From DATFXM01 sp035315885 (GTDB lineage: Bacteria > Acidobacteriota > Blastocatellia > UBA7656): a stretch of 64,000 nt of DNA. The position numbers were made by a program, and so were the translations under genes. A model generated the notes under the pieces. It searched no databases and had not been told where the DNA came from. It was given only the letters and a program-made list of their open reading frames with translations. The stretch covers positions 16,366-80,365 of the forward strand of contig DATFXM010000065.1 of NCBI GenBank assembly GCA_035315885.1, written 5' to 3'. Positions 44,630 through 55,865 of this stretch are shown one piece after another (the stretch's first letter is position 1; each line of letters begins with the position of its first letter).

Positions 44630-47600
44630 ATGAAAAGACTAGTACTATCTCTGATGTTTCTGTTGGCGGCGGCGTCTGTGGGCTTCGCGCAAGGCAAACC
44701 GCTCCTGCTTCAAAAACCCACTTTGAGCAAGAGCCAGATCGTGTTTTCTTTTGCGGGTGATCTCTGGATCGTATCGCGCGAAGGCGGCGAAGCCGAACGG
44801 CTCACCAGCGGCATGGGGATAGAGACCGATCCGGTCTTCTCACCCGACGGGTCTATGGTGGCATTCACCGGGCAATACGACGGGAACATCGACGTATACG
44901 TAGTTCCGGCCTCGGGCGGCGTGCCCAAGAGACTGACCTATCATCCGACTGCTGATTTCGCAGTCGGATGGACTCCCGACGGAAAACGGATCCTGTTTGC
45001 GTCGGGGCGCAACAGCTATAATCCGGTGCCCCGCCTTTTCACTATCGGTGTTGACGGCACGTTTCCCGAAGAGCTTCCGCTGCCGCTGGGGTCCGAGGCT
45101 TCGTACTCGCAAGACGGTTCCCACCTCGCCTATGTACCGATTATCCAGTGGCAAGCAGCGTGGAAAAAGTATCGTGGCGGTCAGACGTCGCCGATCTGGA
45201 TCGCAAATCTCGCGGACTCGAGCGTAGAAAGAATTCCTCGAGACAATTCAAATGACTCCAATCCGATGTGGATCGGAAACAAAATCTACTTTCTTTCCGA
45301 TCGAAGTGGATCAGTAAGCCTGTTCTGCTACGACACTGCTACCAAGAAAATCAGTGAAGTAATTCACAACAACGGGCTCGACATCAAGTCCGCGTCGGCC
45401 GGTCCCGGCGGCATAGTGTACGAGCAATTCGGTTCGTTGAATCTTTACGACCTCGAGTCCCAGAAGACGCGTAAGCTCAACATCGCAGTCAACGGCGATT
45501 TTCCGGGAGTCCGCCCACATTTTGAAAAAGTGGGCAGAGCGATCGCCAGCGGCTCGCTGTCACCGACTGGGGTTCGAGTCGCCTTCGAAGCGCGCGGCGA
45601 AATCATCACCGTGCCGGCTGAAAAAGGAAACGCGCGGAACCTCACAAACAGCCCGGGAGTTGCCGATCGCGATCCCGCGTGGTCTCCGGATGGGAAATGG
45701 ATCGCCTACTTTTCAGACGAGTCCGGTGAATACGCGCTCCACCTCCGCGACCAGACTGGATTTGGCGAGGTCAAGAAGATCAATCTTGGCAACCCGCCGT
45801 CGTTCTTCTATTCGCCTACCTGGTCACCGGATTCAAAGAAGATTGCTTACACCGACAAGCGGCTGAACCTCTGGTACGTCGACTTGCAAAAGGGGACTCC
45901 GGTAAAGGTGGACTCAAACACCTTTGAGAACCCCTGGCGAGTACTGGATCCTGCATGGTCTCCAGACAGCAAATGGATCACGTATACCAAGCAGCTCCGC
46001 AACAGGCTCTGCGCAGTCTTTGTCTACTCGGTAGAGACAGGCAAGAGCCATCAGGTGACCGACGGCCTGAGCGATGCGCGGTACGCCAGCTTTGACAAGA
46101 ACGGCAAGTATCTTTACTTCACTGCCAGCACCGACGTGGGGCCGACTACTGGTTGGCTGGACATGTCCAGCTTTGGTCACCCGGTGACTCGAAGCGCTTA
46201 CGTTGTTGTGCTGAGCAAGAACGATCCTTCGCCGCTTGCGCCGCAGAGCGATGAGGAAAAAACGCAGGAACCGCCAAAGGATCAGCAGCCGGTTGCGGGT
46301 CAAGGTCAGCAGCCGCCTCCGGCGCAGCCCGCTGCGGGTCAGCCAGCGCCGGGACCCGGTGGGGCGGCGGATAAGAAGGAAGTCACGGTGACCATCGATT
46401 TTGAGAACATCGGTCAGCGTGTGCTTGCGCTCCCGATCCCGGCCAAAAACTACGTCGGAATGTATTCAGGGAAATCGGGAACGCTGTATCTTCTGGAGGC
46501 TGGAGCCGGCCTCGAAGGCCTGTTTGGCGGCGGTCCGCGGACGCTTCACAAGTTTGAGCTCGAGAAGAGAAAGACTGACAAGGTCCTCGACGGTGTGACC
46601 GGGTTTGAGATTTCTGCGAATGGAGAAAAGATGATCTATGCGCAGGGGCCGGCGTTTTTCATCGCCGCAACCTCCGCACCCATTCAACCCGGGCAGGGGA
46701 TGCTCAAGCTGGACGAGATGGAAGTGAAAGTCGATCCTCGCCAGGAGTGGGCGCAGATGTATCACGAGGTCTGGCGCATACAACGCGACTTTCTCTATGA
46801 CCCGGGACTTCACGGACTGGACTTGAGGGGTGCAGAGGCTGCTTACAAACCCTACCTCGATGGTCTGGCGCATCGCGCCGATCTTAATTACCTGTTCACC
46901 GAGATGCTCGGGGAAGTGACGGTTGGTCACATGTTCATTGGAGGAGGCGACGCGCCTCAGCCGACGCCGGTACAGGGAGGTCTACTCGGCTGTGACTACA
47001 AGATAGAAAATGGCCGATACCGTTTTGCGCGAATCTACAATGGCGAGAACTGGAATCCGGGGCTGCGTGCGCCGTTGACTCAGCCGGGAGTGAACGTGAT
47101 CGCGGGCGAGTATCTGCTGGGAGTGAACGGGCGAGAGGTCCGATCCAGCGACAATGTCTATGCCTTTTTTGAAGGCACTGCGGGCAAGTCTGTTGTGATA
47201 CGGGTCGGTCCCGATCCTGGTGGAGCAAATTCGCGTGAGGTGACCGTGGTGCCGGTGCCTAACGAGCAGGGGCTGAGGAATCTCGCGTGGATCGAGGACA
47301 ACCGACGCAAGGTAGATCAACTCAGCGGAGGCAAGCTTGCGTACGTGTATTTGCCGAACACGGCGGGTGAAGGCTACACCAACTTCAATCGCTACTATTT
47401 TGCGCAGATTGACCGGCAGGGAGCGGTTATAGACGAGCGCTACAACGGCGGGGGCTCGGCAGCCGACTACATCATAGACTACATGCGCCGGCCGCTGATG
47501 AACTACTGGGTGACAAGAGAGGGCGAGCAGTTCACGACGCCGGTAGGTTCGATCTTTGGGCCGAAGGCGATGATCATAAACGAATTCGCCGGAAGCGGGG

Positions 47601-47947
47601 GCGACCTGATGCCGTGGCTCTTCCGCAAGGCGGGGATTGGGCCTCTGGTGGGAAAGAGGACGTGGGGAGGTCTGGTTGGGATTTACGATTATCCGCAACT
47701 GATGGACGGGGGTTTTGTGACTGCGCCTCGCGTCGCGTTCTGGAATCCCAACGGCACGTGGGACGTCGAGAATCACGGCGTTGCGCCGGACGTGGAAGTC
47801 GAGTTGGATCCCAAGCTATGGCGAGCCGGACGAGATCCGCAGCTTGAGAAGGCGGTAGAGGTCGTGATGGAGGCATTGAAGAAGAACACTCAGCCTGCAG
47901 CGAAGCTACCGGCTTACCCGAACTACCATAACGGGCAGAAGAACTGA
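44630..47947 (+). CDS. Secreted tricorn protease homologue (S41), copy 2
   Basis: 1105 residues with the same domain order as copy 1: signal peptide (MKRLVLSLMFLLAAASVGFAQ), two propellers, a Pro/Gln/Ala/Gly-rich linker (about 545-590), core, PDZ (GEYLLGVNGREVRSSDN) and S41 domain (DERYNGGG; Ser in NEFAGSGGDLMPW). By eye most blocks are highly similar to copy 1, with the linker the least conserved. ATG 44630 has CGGAG 9 bases upstream. This is a tandem gene duplication, probably with the same general peptide-degrading role and shifted specificity. Confidence 0.93.
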   Translation: MKRLVLSLMFLLAAASVGFAQGKPLLLQKPTLSKSQIVFSFAGDLWIVSREGGEAERLTSGMGIETDPVFSPDGSMVAFTGQYDGNIDVYVVPASGGVPKRLTYHPTADFAVGWTPDGKRILFASGRNSYNPVPRLFTIGVDGTFPEELPLPLGSEASYSQDGSHLAYVPIIQWQAAWKKYRGGQTSPIWIANLADSSVERIPRDNSNDSNPMWIGNKIYFLSDRSGSVSLFCYDTATKKISEVIHNNGLDIKSASAGPGGIVYEQFGSLNLYDLESQKTRKLNIAVNGDFPGVRPHFEKVGRAIASGSLSPTGVRVAFEARGEIITVPAEKGNARNLTNSPGVADRDPAWSPDGKWIAYFSDESGEYALHLRDQTGFGEVKKINLGNPPSFFYSPTWSPDSKKIAYTDKRLNLWYVDLQKGTPVKVDSNTFENPWRVLDPAWSPDSKWITYTKQLRNRLCAVFVYSVETGKSHQVTDGLSDARYASFDKNGKYLYFTASTDVGPTTGWLDMSSFGHPVTRSAYVVVLSKNDPSPLAPQSDEEKTQEPPKDQQPVAGQGQQPPPAQPAAGQPAPGPGGAADKKEVTVTIDFENIGQRVLALPIPAKNYVGMYSGKSGTLYLLEAGAGLEGLFGGGPRTLHKFELEKRKTDKVLDGVTGFEISANGEKMIYAQGPAFFIAATSAPIQPGQGMLKLDEMEVKVDPRQEWAQMYHEVWRIQRDFLYDPGLHGLDLRGAEAAYKPYLDGLAHRADLNYLFTEMLGEVTVGHMFIGGGDAPQPTPVQGGLLGCDYKIENGRYRFARIYNGENWNPGLRAPLTQPGVNVIAGEYLLGVNGREVRSSDNVYAFFEGTAGKSVVIRVGPDPGGANSREVTVVPVPNEQGLRNLAWIEDNRRKVDQLSGGKLAYVYLPNTAGEGYTNFNRYYFAQIDRQGAVIDERYNGGGSAADYIIDYMRRPLMNYWVTREGEQFTTPVGSIFGPKAMIINEFAGSGGDLMPWLFRKAGIGPLVGKRTWGGLVGIYDYPQLMDGGFVTAPRVAFWNPNGTWDVENHGVAPDVEVELDPKLWRAGRDPQLEKAVEVVMEALKKNTQPAAKLPAYPNYHNGQKN

Positions 47948-48205
47948 AGTGCTGAGTCCTGACCGCTGAGTAGGAACCTGGAACGCCGAGGATTCCTGCG
48001 AGCGTCGGGCGGGACAGGCCGACTGAATAAGAACCCCCGAAGGGTTGCAATCTGCGCGGATTTTTTCCCCGAGCTCTGCAACCCTTCGGGGTTGAATCTT
48101 TTTATTGGAGCCAACCCGCGGGTAGCTCCAGACCTCGACCTCTGCTGGAAAGATCCAGTGTCTTCCGGTTGGAACTCAGCACTCAGGACTCAGCGCTCAG
48201 CACTA
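47945..48205. repeat. Heptads enclosing a palindrome between convergent genes
   Basis: Plus-strand order: stop TGA of tricorn copy 2, then AGTGCTGAGTCCTGACCGCTGAG-type heptads (47948-47970, partly quoted), a GGAACC segment, the GAACCCC/GGGGTT hairpin, GGTTGGAACTCAGC, and ACTCAGG/ACTCAGC heptads (48174-48204). The last heptads supply the reverse-strand stop TAG of the monooxygenase gene at 48205-48203. The whole unit is an inverted repeat shared by the two 3' ends. Confidence 0.88.
48032..48106 (+). terminator. Probable bidirectional transcription terminator
   Basis: AACCCCCGAAGGGTTGCA (48032-48049) pairs with TGCAACCCTTCGGGGTT (48077-48093), followed by GAATCTTTTTATT. It is placed between two convergent genes, as expected of a terminator. 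Each arm is also a small palindrome. Confidence 0.6.
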
Positions 48206-49528
48206 CTTCTTCGCCGCTTCGGGGGTCGGGACGACGTGGCCCTTCTTTACCGTCAGGTTCAGGTTCTGGTCCGCAATTTCGTAAAAGATCCGGCCCTGCA
48301 TCATCTCGTCCGTAGTCTTTTCACCCCAATGCACCGTCTTTGTCGGGTCCGGATTGAACTTGTTCCCCGCGCTGTTGTCGTACGTTCCAGTGAATTCCAC
48401 CTGCGTCCCTTTAGGCACACGCTTTGGCTCAACCGGCATATAAACTCTCTGCCAGTTGAAGTCGTAACGAGGGACTTCGAGGGCAACTTCCTCGCTCCCA
48501 TCCGGGTAGTGCAGCTTCATCACATACGATTTGCCGCGTAGATGCATATGCACGTGATAAAACCTGATCACTGCGTCGTTGTCGAACGTCTTGCGCGCGG
48601 TTAACGAATAGCTGGCATCACCCGGCGGAATCTCGACGTCCCGGCGGTCTCCAAACAACACCTGAATATGCTTTCTAACTATGCCGTCGGCGAGGTAGAG
48701 CCCAACTCCCGTCTGGTCCACGCGATCCTGATCCGATGGCGCATAGTGAATCTGAATCCCGAGACGCATTCCCTTCGGTATACGAAGTGCCGTACCCTCC
48801 GACAGCATCACCGACTCAACTCCCGGAGCCCAGCCCGAAATCATCACTGTTCCTCTTGCCGTGGGATCGAAATCGCCCGCGATGTAACCCTCGGGAGGGA
48901 CCGGTACGTTTGGAGGGACTACGTGAGTGTTTGCATGATGGACAGCCCTCGGATTGCCGGGACGCGTGTCTACGCCGCGAATCCATGTGTCTTCGGGAAA
49001 AACATAGTCAAACACGAAAAACACGTATTGATCCTTCTGGCTGGCTTTTATCGCGTAGGGCTTTGAAACTTTGACGACGAGGTCAGGCTCGCCGTGGGCC
49101 CACTCGTTCTTCCATGTACGCGGAGAGGGCAGGTCCTTTGAGTCGCCGCGAGGCGATCCGGCGTCAACCCATCTGACGATGGTGTCGATTTCCTGATCCG
49201 TCAGCCGCGGGTCGTTCACGTAACGTCCGATCTGGCCTGCCGCATGAAAGGGCGGCATCTCTCGCTTTACTACCTTTTCCTTTATCGAGCGGGCCCATGG
49301 CCGGGCCTCGTCGTAGGACACAAGAGACATCGGCGCCACACCGCCGGAGCGATGACACTCTTCGCAACGCTTCTGGAAAATGCGCGTGACGTCACGCGAA
49401 AACGTTACTGCCCCGCCGCCTGACTCCGGCTGCGAGTTCGCGATGACAACGCCGCTCTGCGGTGGAGATGATATGAAGCAGAAGGTTGAAAGCAGGATCA
49501 CCGCGCCTGCCGGCAGGAGTCTCTTCAT
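48203..49528 (-). CDS. Cytochrome c / copper type II monooxygenase-like fusion
   Basis: 441 residues. Signal peptide (MKRLLPAGAVILLSTFCF), a cytochrome c-like domain (about 38-120) with haem motif CEECH (55-59) and Met ligand candidate in KREMPPF, then a two-lobed domain (about 140-425). The latter resembles peptidylglycine/dopamine monooxygenases, with His-His in RAVHHANTHV, GIQIHYAP, and HVHMHLRGK. The combination implies a periplasmic redox enzyme in which haem c supplies electrons to a copper site. The substrate is unknown. The start is chosen to put the signal peptide first; an ATG 11 codons upstream is in frame. Confidence 0.83.
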   Translation of the reverse strand: MKRLLPAGAVILLSTFCFISSPPQSGVVIANSQPESGGGAVTFSRDVTRIFQKRCEECHRSGGVAPMSLVSYDEARPWARSIKEKVVKREMPPFHAAGQIGRYVNDPRLTDQEIDTIVRWVDAGSPRGDSKDLPSPRTWKNEWAHGEPDLVVKVSKPYAIKASQKDQYVFFVFDYVFPEDTWIRGVDTRPGNPRAVHHANTHVVPPNVPVPPEGYIAGDFDPTARGTVMISGWAPGVESVMLSEGTALRIPKGMRLGIQIHYAPSDQDRVDQTGVGLYLADGIVRKHIQVLFGDRRDVEIPPGDASYSLTARKTFDNDAVIRFYHVHMHLRGKSYVMKLHYPDGSEEVALEVPRYDFNWQRVYMPVEPKRVPKGTQVEFTGTYDNSAGNKFNPDPTKTVHWGEKTTDEMMQGRIFYEIADQNLNLTVKKGHVVPTPEAAKK

Positions 49529-49835
49529 CAGCGTATTTGCCCTTTCTTCAGGTCTGGTCATAGTCTTGTCTTATCCGTGCTCTATTGTATCCAGATGGCC
49601 GTTTGCGTTCGTGGTGAAGGGTAAATCATACGACGCGTGCCTAGCCAAATACAAAGCGGAGCATACAGTCGACAATAAAACTCGAACCATAGAAGTCGAC
49701 TCGAGCGGTTGAAGGATATATGAATTTCGATTGTGGCGTTATTATTAAATCGGGCGTGCGGAAATGGGAATAAGAAATCTGTTTTGTTGCATATAACGTA
49801 TGATTGAGTAAAACACGGAAAGGCCAAGGCTCGAG

Positions 49836-50381
49836 ATGAACAACGTCAACGTTCGTATGTTGCTGGCATTTGTGGTGGCAGCGGCTTTGCATCAGGGGAT
49901 TTTGGCATTCTCCGGGCCAGCAGACGAAAAGCATGCCGGGACAATTAAACTTTATTCGGCTGAAAAGAAGGGATTCATAATGAGCGAGAAAGTGATCAAG
50001 TCTGACAGCGAGTGGCGCAAACAACTCACCGACCAGCAGTACGAAGTGACCCGGCACAAGGGAACCGAACGAGCGTTTACCGGCGAATACTGGGACAATC
50101 ATGAAAAAGGCTTATACCGGTGCGTATGTTGCGGTAACGATCTCTTCCTGTCGGATACGAAGTTTGACTCGGGCACCGGATGGCCGAGTTTCTATCAGCC
50201 GGTGGCCAAAGAGAACGTGAAAACTGAGACAGACACGAGCTACGGTATGCGCAGGGTCGAGGTGATGTGCGCCCGGTGCGATGCGCATCTTGGTCACGTG
50301 TTCGATGATGGGCCGAAGCCAACCGGACTTCGCTACTGCATGAACAGCGCCGCTTTGAAGTTCGAAAAATCCAAGGAGTAG
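49836..50381 (+). CDS. msrB: Peptide-methionine (R)-S-oxide reductase
   Basis: 181 residues. The MsrB domain spans about 48-178. Zinc cysteines are CVCC and CARC, the substrate motif is GTGWPSFYQP, HLGHVFDDGP, and the catalytic Cys lies in GLRYCMNSAAL. It reduces methionine-R-sulfoxide with thioredoxin-type electrons. From ATG 49836 (AAGG upstream) the protein gains a hydrophobic leader resembling a signal peptide. An internal ATG at 49980 (MSEKVIKSD, preceded by GAAGGG) gives the usual cytoplasmic form. Both starts look usable, so location is uncertain. Confidence 0.92.
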   Translation: MNNVNVRMLLAFVVAAALHQGILAFSGPADEKHAGTIKLYSAEKKGFIMSEKVIKSDSEWRKQLTDQQYEVTRHKGTERAFTGEYWDNHEKGLYRCVCCGNDLFLSDTKFDSGTGWPSFYQPVAKENVKTETDTSYGMRRVEVMCARCDAHLGHVFDDGPKPTGLRYCMNSAALKFEKSKE

Positions 50382-50456
50382 GTTAGAGAGTTCCTACCTT
50401 TGCGTCTTTTCTAAAAACCTGATATTCGTTCAGTCGCAAACCGCCAAGGGGGACGT

Positions 50457-52278
<1,822 letters not shown>

Positions 52279-52283
<5 letters not shown>

Positions 52284-54399
52284 GTGTTTTCTTAGACAGT
52301 ACCTTCCCAGTGTCGCTGTCAAACGCTTCGTTCCTCAAGAACTGTTCAGTCGTCCAGGGCGGCCCGCCTCCCCCAAGATACTTCTGAAACCACTCGAGAT
52401 GCGCAGTGTAGTACAGAGCCATCTCATACCAGCTCGGCCAGTGACCTGCGTTTGAATAGATGATCAACCGCGACGGCACTCCCACCTTCTGAAGAGCGGT
52501 GAAGAACTGCAGGCCTTGCGTGTACGGCACTCGATAATCCCGCTCGCCATTTATCACCAGCACAGGAGTCTTGAAGTTCTTCACATAACTGGACGGCGAA
52601 AGCTTATGGTAGAGATCGGAGTCCCAAGGCCTTCCCTTCAAGTCCCACTCCGGAAACCATAGTTCCTCAGTCGCACCATAAAACGATTGAAGGTCATAAA
52701 GTCCCATCATCGACGCGATTGCCTTGAATCGGTCGGTGTGCCCCTCGAACCAGTTCATCATGTAACCCCCGAATGACCAGCCCATCGCACCCATTCGGTT
52801 GGGATCCACATAAGGCAGCTTCTCCAGCGCATCGGTCACCTTCATCAAGTCTTCAAACACCCGGCCGCCGTAGTCGCCCGAAATCTGCGCGGTGAACTCC
52901 TGACCGTATCCGGTCGAGCCATGAGGATTCGCGAATGCGACTACGTATCCCGCACCGGGGTACACCTGCCAGTCGCCTCGGAACGAATCCTGCCACTGCG
53001 ATTGAGGTCCGCCATGCACGTTCAGAATCAGCGGATACTTCTTCGTGGGATCGAAGCCGTGAGGCTTTACTACCCACACCTGAATCTTGGAACCGCCCGA
53101 GCCTTCTACCCACATCGACTCCGCGGGCCTGATATCGACTTCCGAAGCGATTTGTTGGTTTATGCTGGTGAGCTTTGCCGGCGTGCCTGCCTTGCCGCCC
53201 GCAATGGGCGCGGCATACATTTCAACCGGATCTCCAACCGAGTGACGAGTGTAGACGATTCGCTTGTCGTCGGGAGAAAACACGAACTCGCCTATCGTCT
53301 TGTCCGCCAAAACTTGAGTGATCTGCTTAGTCGCCAGGTCTACTTTGTAGATAGGGTCCACGCCTTCCACCGGCGCTGAGAAGTAAATCGATTTGGAATC
53401 TGCGGACCACTCGAACGAATCGACCCAGTTGGTGAACGATTCAGTCAAAACTGTAGACGTGCCTGCCGCGTGGTCATAGACCGCAAGCCGAAACTGGTCG
53501 GACTCGTACGCAGGAATCTTCTGCAACCTGTACGCGATATAGCGGCCGTCGGGAGAGTACTTCGGACTTCCGTCATAGGCCGGATTTGACCAGGTGATGT
53601 TTCGTGCCTGCGCCTGCTTGTCGGTCAATGAGAGTAACCAGAGATCGTTGTTGGTCGAAGTCGCCGGGACTTTGTCGTGGTTCGAGACGAACACCAGCTC
53701 AGAACTGTCTGGCGAAAAATCGTACTGTACCTGACCACCTAGCTGAAACGGCGGCGAATCGAAATCGCCAGGAGTTACATCGCGAAATTCACCAGTTTGA
53801 GCATTGACTACGAAGATGTGAGTTCTCGTTCCATCCTTCCATTCAGTCCAGTGACGATACAGGAGATTGTCTGCGAGGTGCGCCTTGAGCGGTCCGTTAG
53901 ACCAGCTCGTGCCAATCTTCTTGTTGCACGCATCGTCACCTCCGCACTCGGGATAGACATCCGACGAAAACGCGATCCATTTGCTGTCCGGCGACCAGAT
54001 CGGGTCGGCAACTCCAGTCGATATCTTTGTGAGCGGTCGCGCTTCACCGCCGGCGAGTGGCAGCAGATAAAGGTTTGCACCGCCCTCGCGCGAGCTTATG
54101 AATGAAAGCCATTTCCCATCGGGCGAAAACGCCGGCGAGTTCTCGCTTCCCGCACCCGCGGTCAATTGGCGTGCATTTCGCCCATCCGAGTCCATGACCC
54201 AGATGTGAGCGTTGCGCTTAGCCTTCGCCAGATCGCTGACGCCAACCATGTAGGCTATCGATTTGCCATTGGGCGAGAGCGCCACTCCCGAGATTGATTT
54301 TATTTTGTACAGGTCCGGAATTGTCAGCGCCCGCTTTTGCGCTAGTGCGCCAACCGGGATCAGCAGAAATGCGAAGAGTAGAAATAGCTTTCTTGTCAT
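52279..54399 (-). CDS. Secreted S9 family prolyl oligopeptidase-type peptidase
   Basis: 706 residues. Signal peptide (MTRKLFLLFAFLLIPVGALAQ), a TolB/propeller domain (about 30-410, FSPDGKWLSF, WSPDSKWIAF, FSPDDKRIVY), and a catalytic alpha/beta hydrolase (about 440-690). Ser is in MGWSFGGYMMN, Asp in GERDYRVPY and His in NAGHWPS, resembling DPP5-like dipeptidyl-peptidases. It contains an unusual DACNKKIG/ECGGDDAC cysteine pair near 150. GAGAGG lies before the ATG. The gene starts 10 bases after the stop of the molybdenum-hydroxylase FAD subunit, so it is probably in that operon. Confidence 0.92.
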
Positions 54400-54409
54400 T
54401 TGACACCTC

Positions 54410-55279
54410 TCACTGGCGAGATGAAAGTTCGCGAAGAAATTTTACCAGCACGTTGCCCGTAACCGTACGTCTATAGTGCTCGGTGGAGCGCAAATCCGTA
54501 ATAGGTGAGATGTCCTTCGAGATCTCTGCTCGCGCCTGTGCGATCAGGTCGCGCCCGATGCCGACCCTTGATAGCAGCTCCTCCGTGCGCCGAGCCCGAA
54601 TCACCGTCGGAGCGACGCTTCCAACCCCAATCGCGATCGATTCAATCATGTGTTCACTCAAGCTTGCCTTTGCGGCCAGCACGGTCTTCGAGATCGCCTG
54701 GGCGCGCCTTGTGCCGACTTTCCAGAAGAAGTCTCGCTCGTTTGGCTTCAGTTTAGGCAACTGGATCGCGAGTAACAGTTCGTTGGGCTTGAGCACCGTC
54801 TTGCGATAGCCGGTGTAGAACTGGTTGATGGGCACGGTTCGGGTTCCCGCTGCGCTGCCGATTTCAAGCTCCGCGTCATAAGCGATGAGTACCGGAAGTG
54901 TATCGCCTGCGGGGGACGCGTTCACGATATTTCCGCCGAGCGTGCCTCGGTTTTGGATTTGAACGGCGCCTACGGTGACCGAAGCTGAGATTAGCGAAGG
55001 CGCGCTTCGACGAATGATGGCTGAGCCGATTATTTGGGTGTAGGTACAGAGCGCGCCGATGCGAACGCGATCAGGGTCTTCGGTGATGCCACGCAGTTCG
55101 TCGAGAGCCCAGATGTTCAGCAACGATCGGTCGCTGAGCTGGTGCGCGTTCATTAGTACCATCAAGTCGGTGCCGCCCGCGATCACCCTTATTGAATCGG
55201 CGTGCTCTGCCAGCAGTTCGTAGGCCTCTTGAAGGGTTCGAGGCGATCGCACCATTGGCAACGGTTCTTGGAAATTCAT
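54410..55279 (-). CDS. Molybdenum hydroxylase FAD-binding subunit (second set)
   Basis: 289 residues. FAD motifs AGGTDLMVLM (about 35-44) and TLGGNIVNASPAGD (about 112-125), then a CO-dehydrogenase flavoprotein C-terminal domain. The start is uncertain: ATG 55279 is preferred, ATG 55255 (MVRSPRTL) also fits, and an ATG at 55312 would read MKFEIWNLRFEM from the upstream AAATTTG heptads, which is probably artefactual. Third gene of a Mo subunit / 2Fe-2S / FAD order on the minus strand. Confidence 0.9.
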   Translation of the reverse strand: MNFQEPLPMVRSPRTLQEAYELLAEHADSIRVIAGGTDLMVLMNAHQLSDRSLLNIWALDELRGITEDPDRVRIGALCTYTQIIGSAIIRRSAPSLISASVTVGAVQIQNRGTLGGNIVNASPAGDTLPVLIAYDAELEIGSAAGTRTVPINQFYTGYRKTVLKPNELLLAIQLPKLKPNERDFFWKVGTRRAQAISKTVLAAKASLSEHMIESIAIGVGSVAPTVIRARRTEELLSRVGIGRDLIAQARAEISKDISPITDLRSTEHYRRTVTGNVLVKFLRELSSRQ

Positions 55280-55382
55280 TTCAAATCTCAAATTCCAAAT
55301 TTCGAATTTCAAATTTCAAATTTCAAATCTGAAATCGGCAAATTCAAGAACTCAGTACGCGGTACTCAGCACTCAGCACTCA
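55275..55382. repeat. AAATTTG and ACTCAGC heptads between hydroxylase subunit genes
   Basis: AAATTTC/AAATCTC heptads (55277-55335) adjoin ACTCAGC/ACTCAGA heptads (55351-55396). The second array continues into the 3' end of the iron-sulfur subunit gene, writing its final Ser-Ser-Glu-Leu codons and stop TGA. Confidence 0.88.
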
Positions 55383-55847
55383 GAGTTCAGAACTCCCATT
55401 TCCTGCCGCTTCGATGGCGTCAATGATCTTTATATAGCCGGTACAACGGCACAGGTTCCCCGCGATCGCTTCCTTAATCTGTGAGCGGCTAGGGCGAGAA
55501 ATCTTGTCCAGCAACGCTCGCGCAGCCATCAACATTCCCGGAGTACAGATTCCACACTGCGCACCTCCGCACTCGAGAAACGCCTGCTGCAGCGGATCAA
55601 GTCTTCCATCCCGCGCGAGACCTTCGACCGTGAGCACCGAACTTCCCTCGACCTGACAAACCGGCACCAGACATGAATTCACAATCTCGCAATCGAGAAT
55701 TACCGAACAAGCGCCGCACTCACCCTCTCCGCAGCCCTCCTTAGTTCCGGTCAGCCTCAGGTCTTCGCGAAGGACGTCGAGGAGCCGCTTCATCGGCGGG
55801 ACATCCACTGTTCTTTGCGAGTCGTTTATCGCAAATACAATCTTCAT
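55380..55847 (-). CDS. Molybdenum hydroxylase 2Fe-2S subunit (second set)
   Basis: 155 residues with two [2Fe-2S] sites: CGEGECGACSVILDCEIVNSC region (about 39-59, partly quoted) and CGICTPGM...CRCTGY. An EGCGEGECGAC first motif is typical of xanthine dehydrogenase-like enzymes. It carries electrons from Mo to FAD. The last four residues and the stop codon are encoded by the GTTCTGA heptad array. Confidence 0.93.
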   Translation of the reverse strand: MKIVFAINDSQRTVDVPPMKRLLDVLREDLRLTGTKEGCGEGECGACSVILDCEIVNSCLVPVCQVEGSSVLTVEGLARDGRLDPLQQAFLECGGAQCGICTPGMLMAARALLDKISRPSRSQIKEAIAGNLCRCTGYIKIIDAIEAAGNGSSEL

Positions 55848-55865
55848 AGAACCAACAGAACACCT

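Noticed and set aside
49380..49712. 110-residue plus-strand reading frame
   Set aside because: Half of it is antisense to the signal peptide and haem region of the monooxygenase gene; no start site or recognisable motif.
55280..55312. Upstream ATG extension of the FAD subunit
   Set aside because: The extra 11 residues are just the translation of AAATTTG heptads and are not part of the family N terminus.
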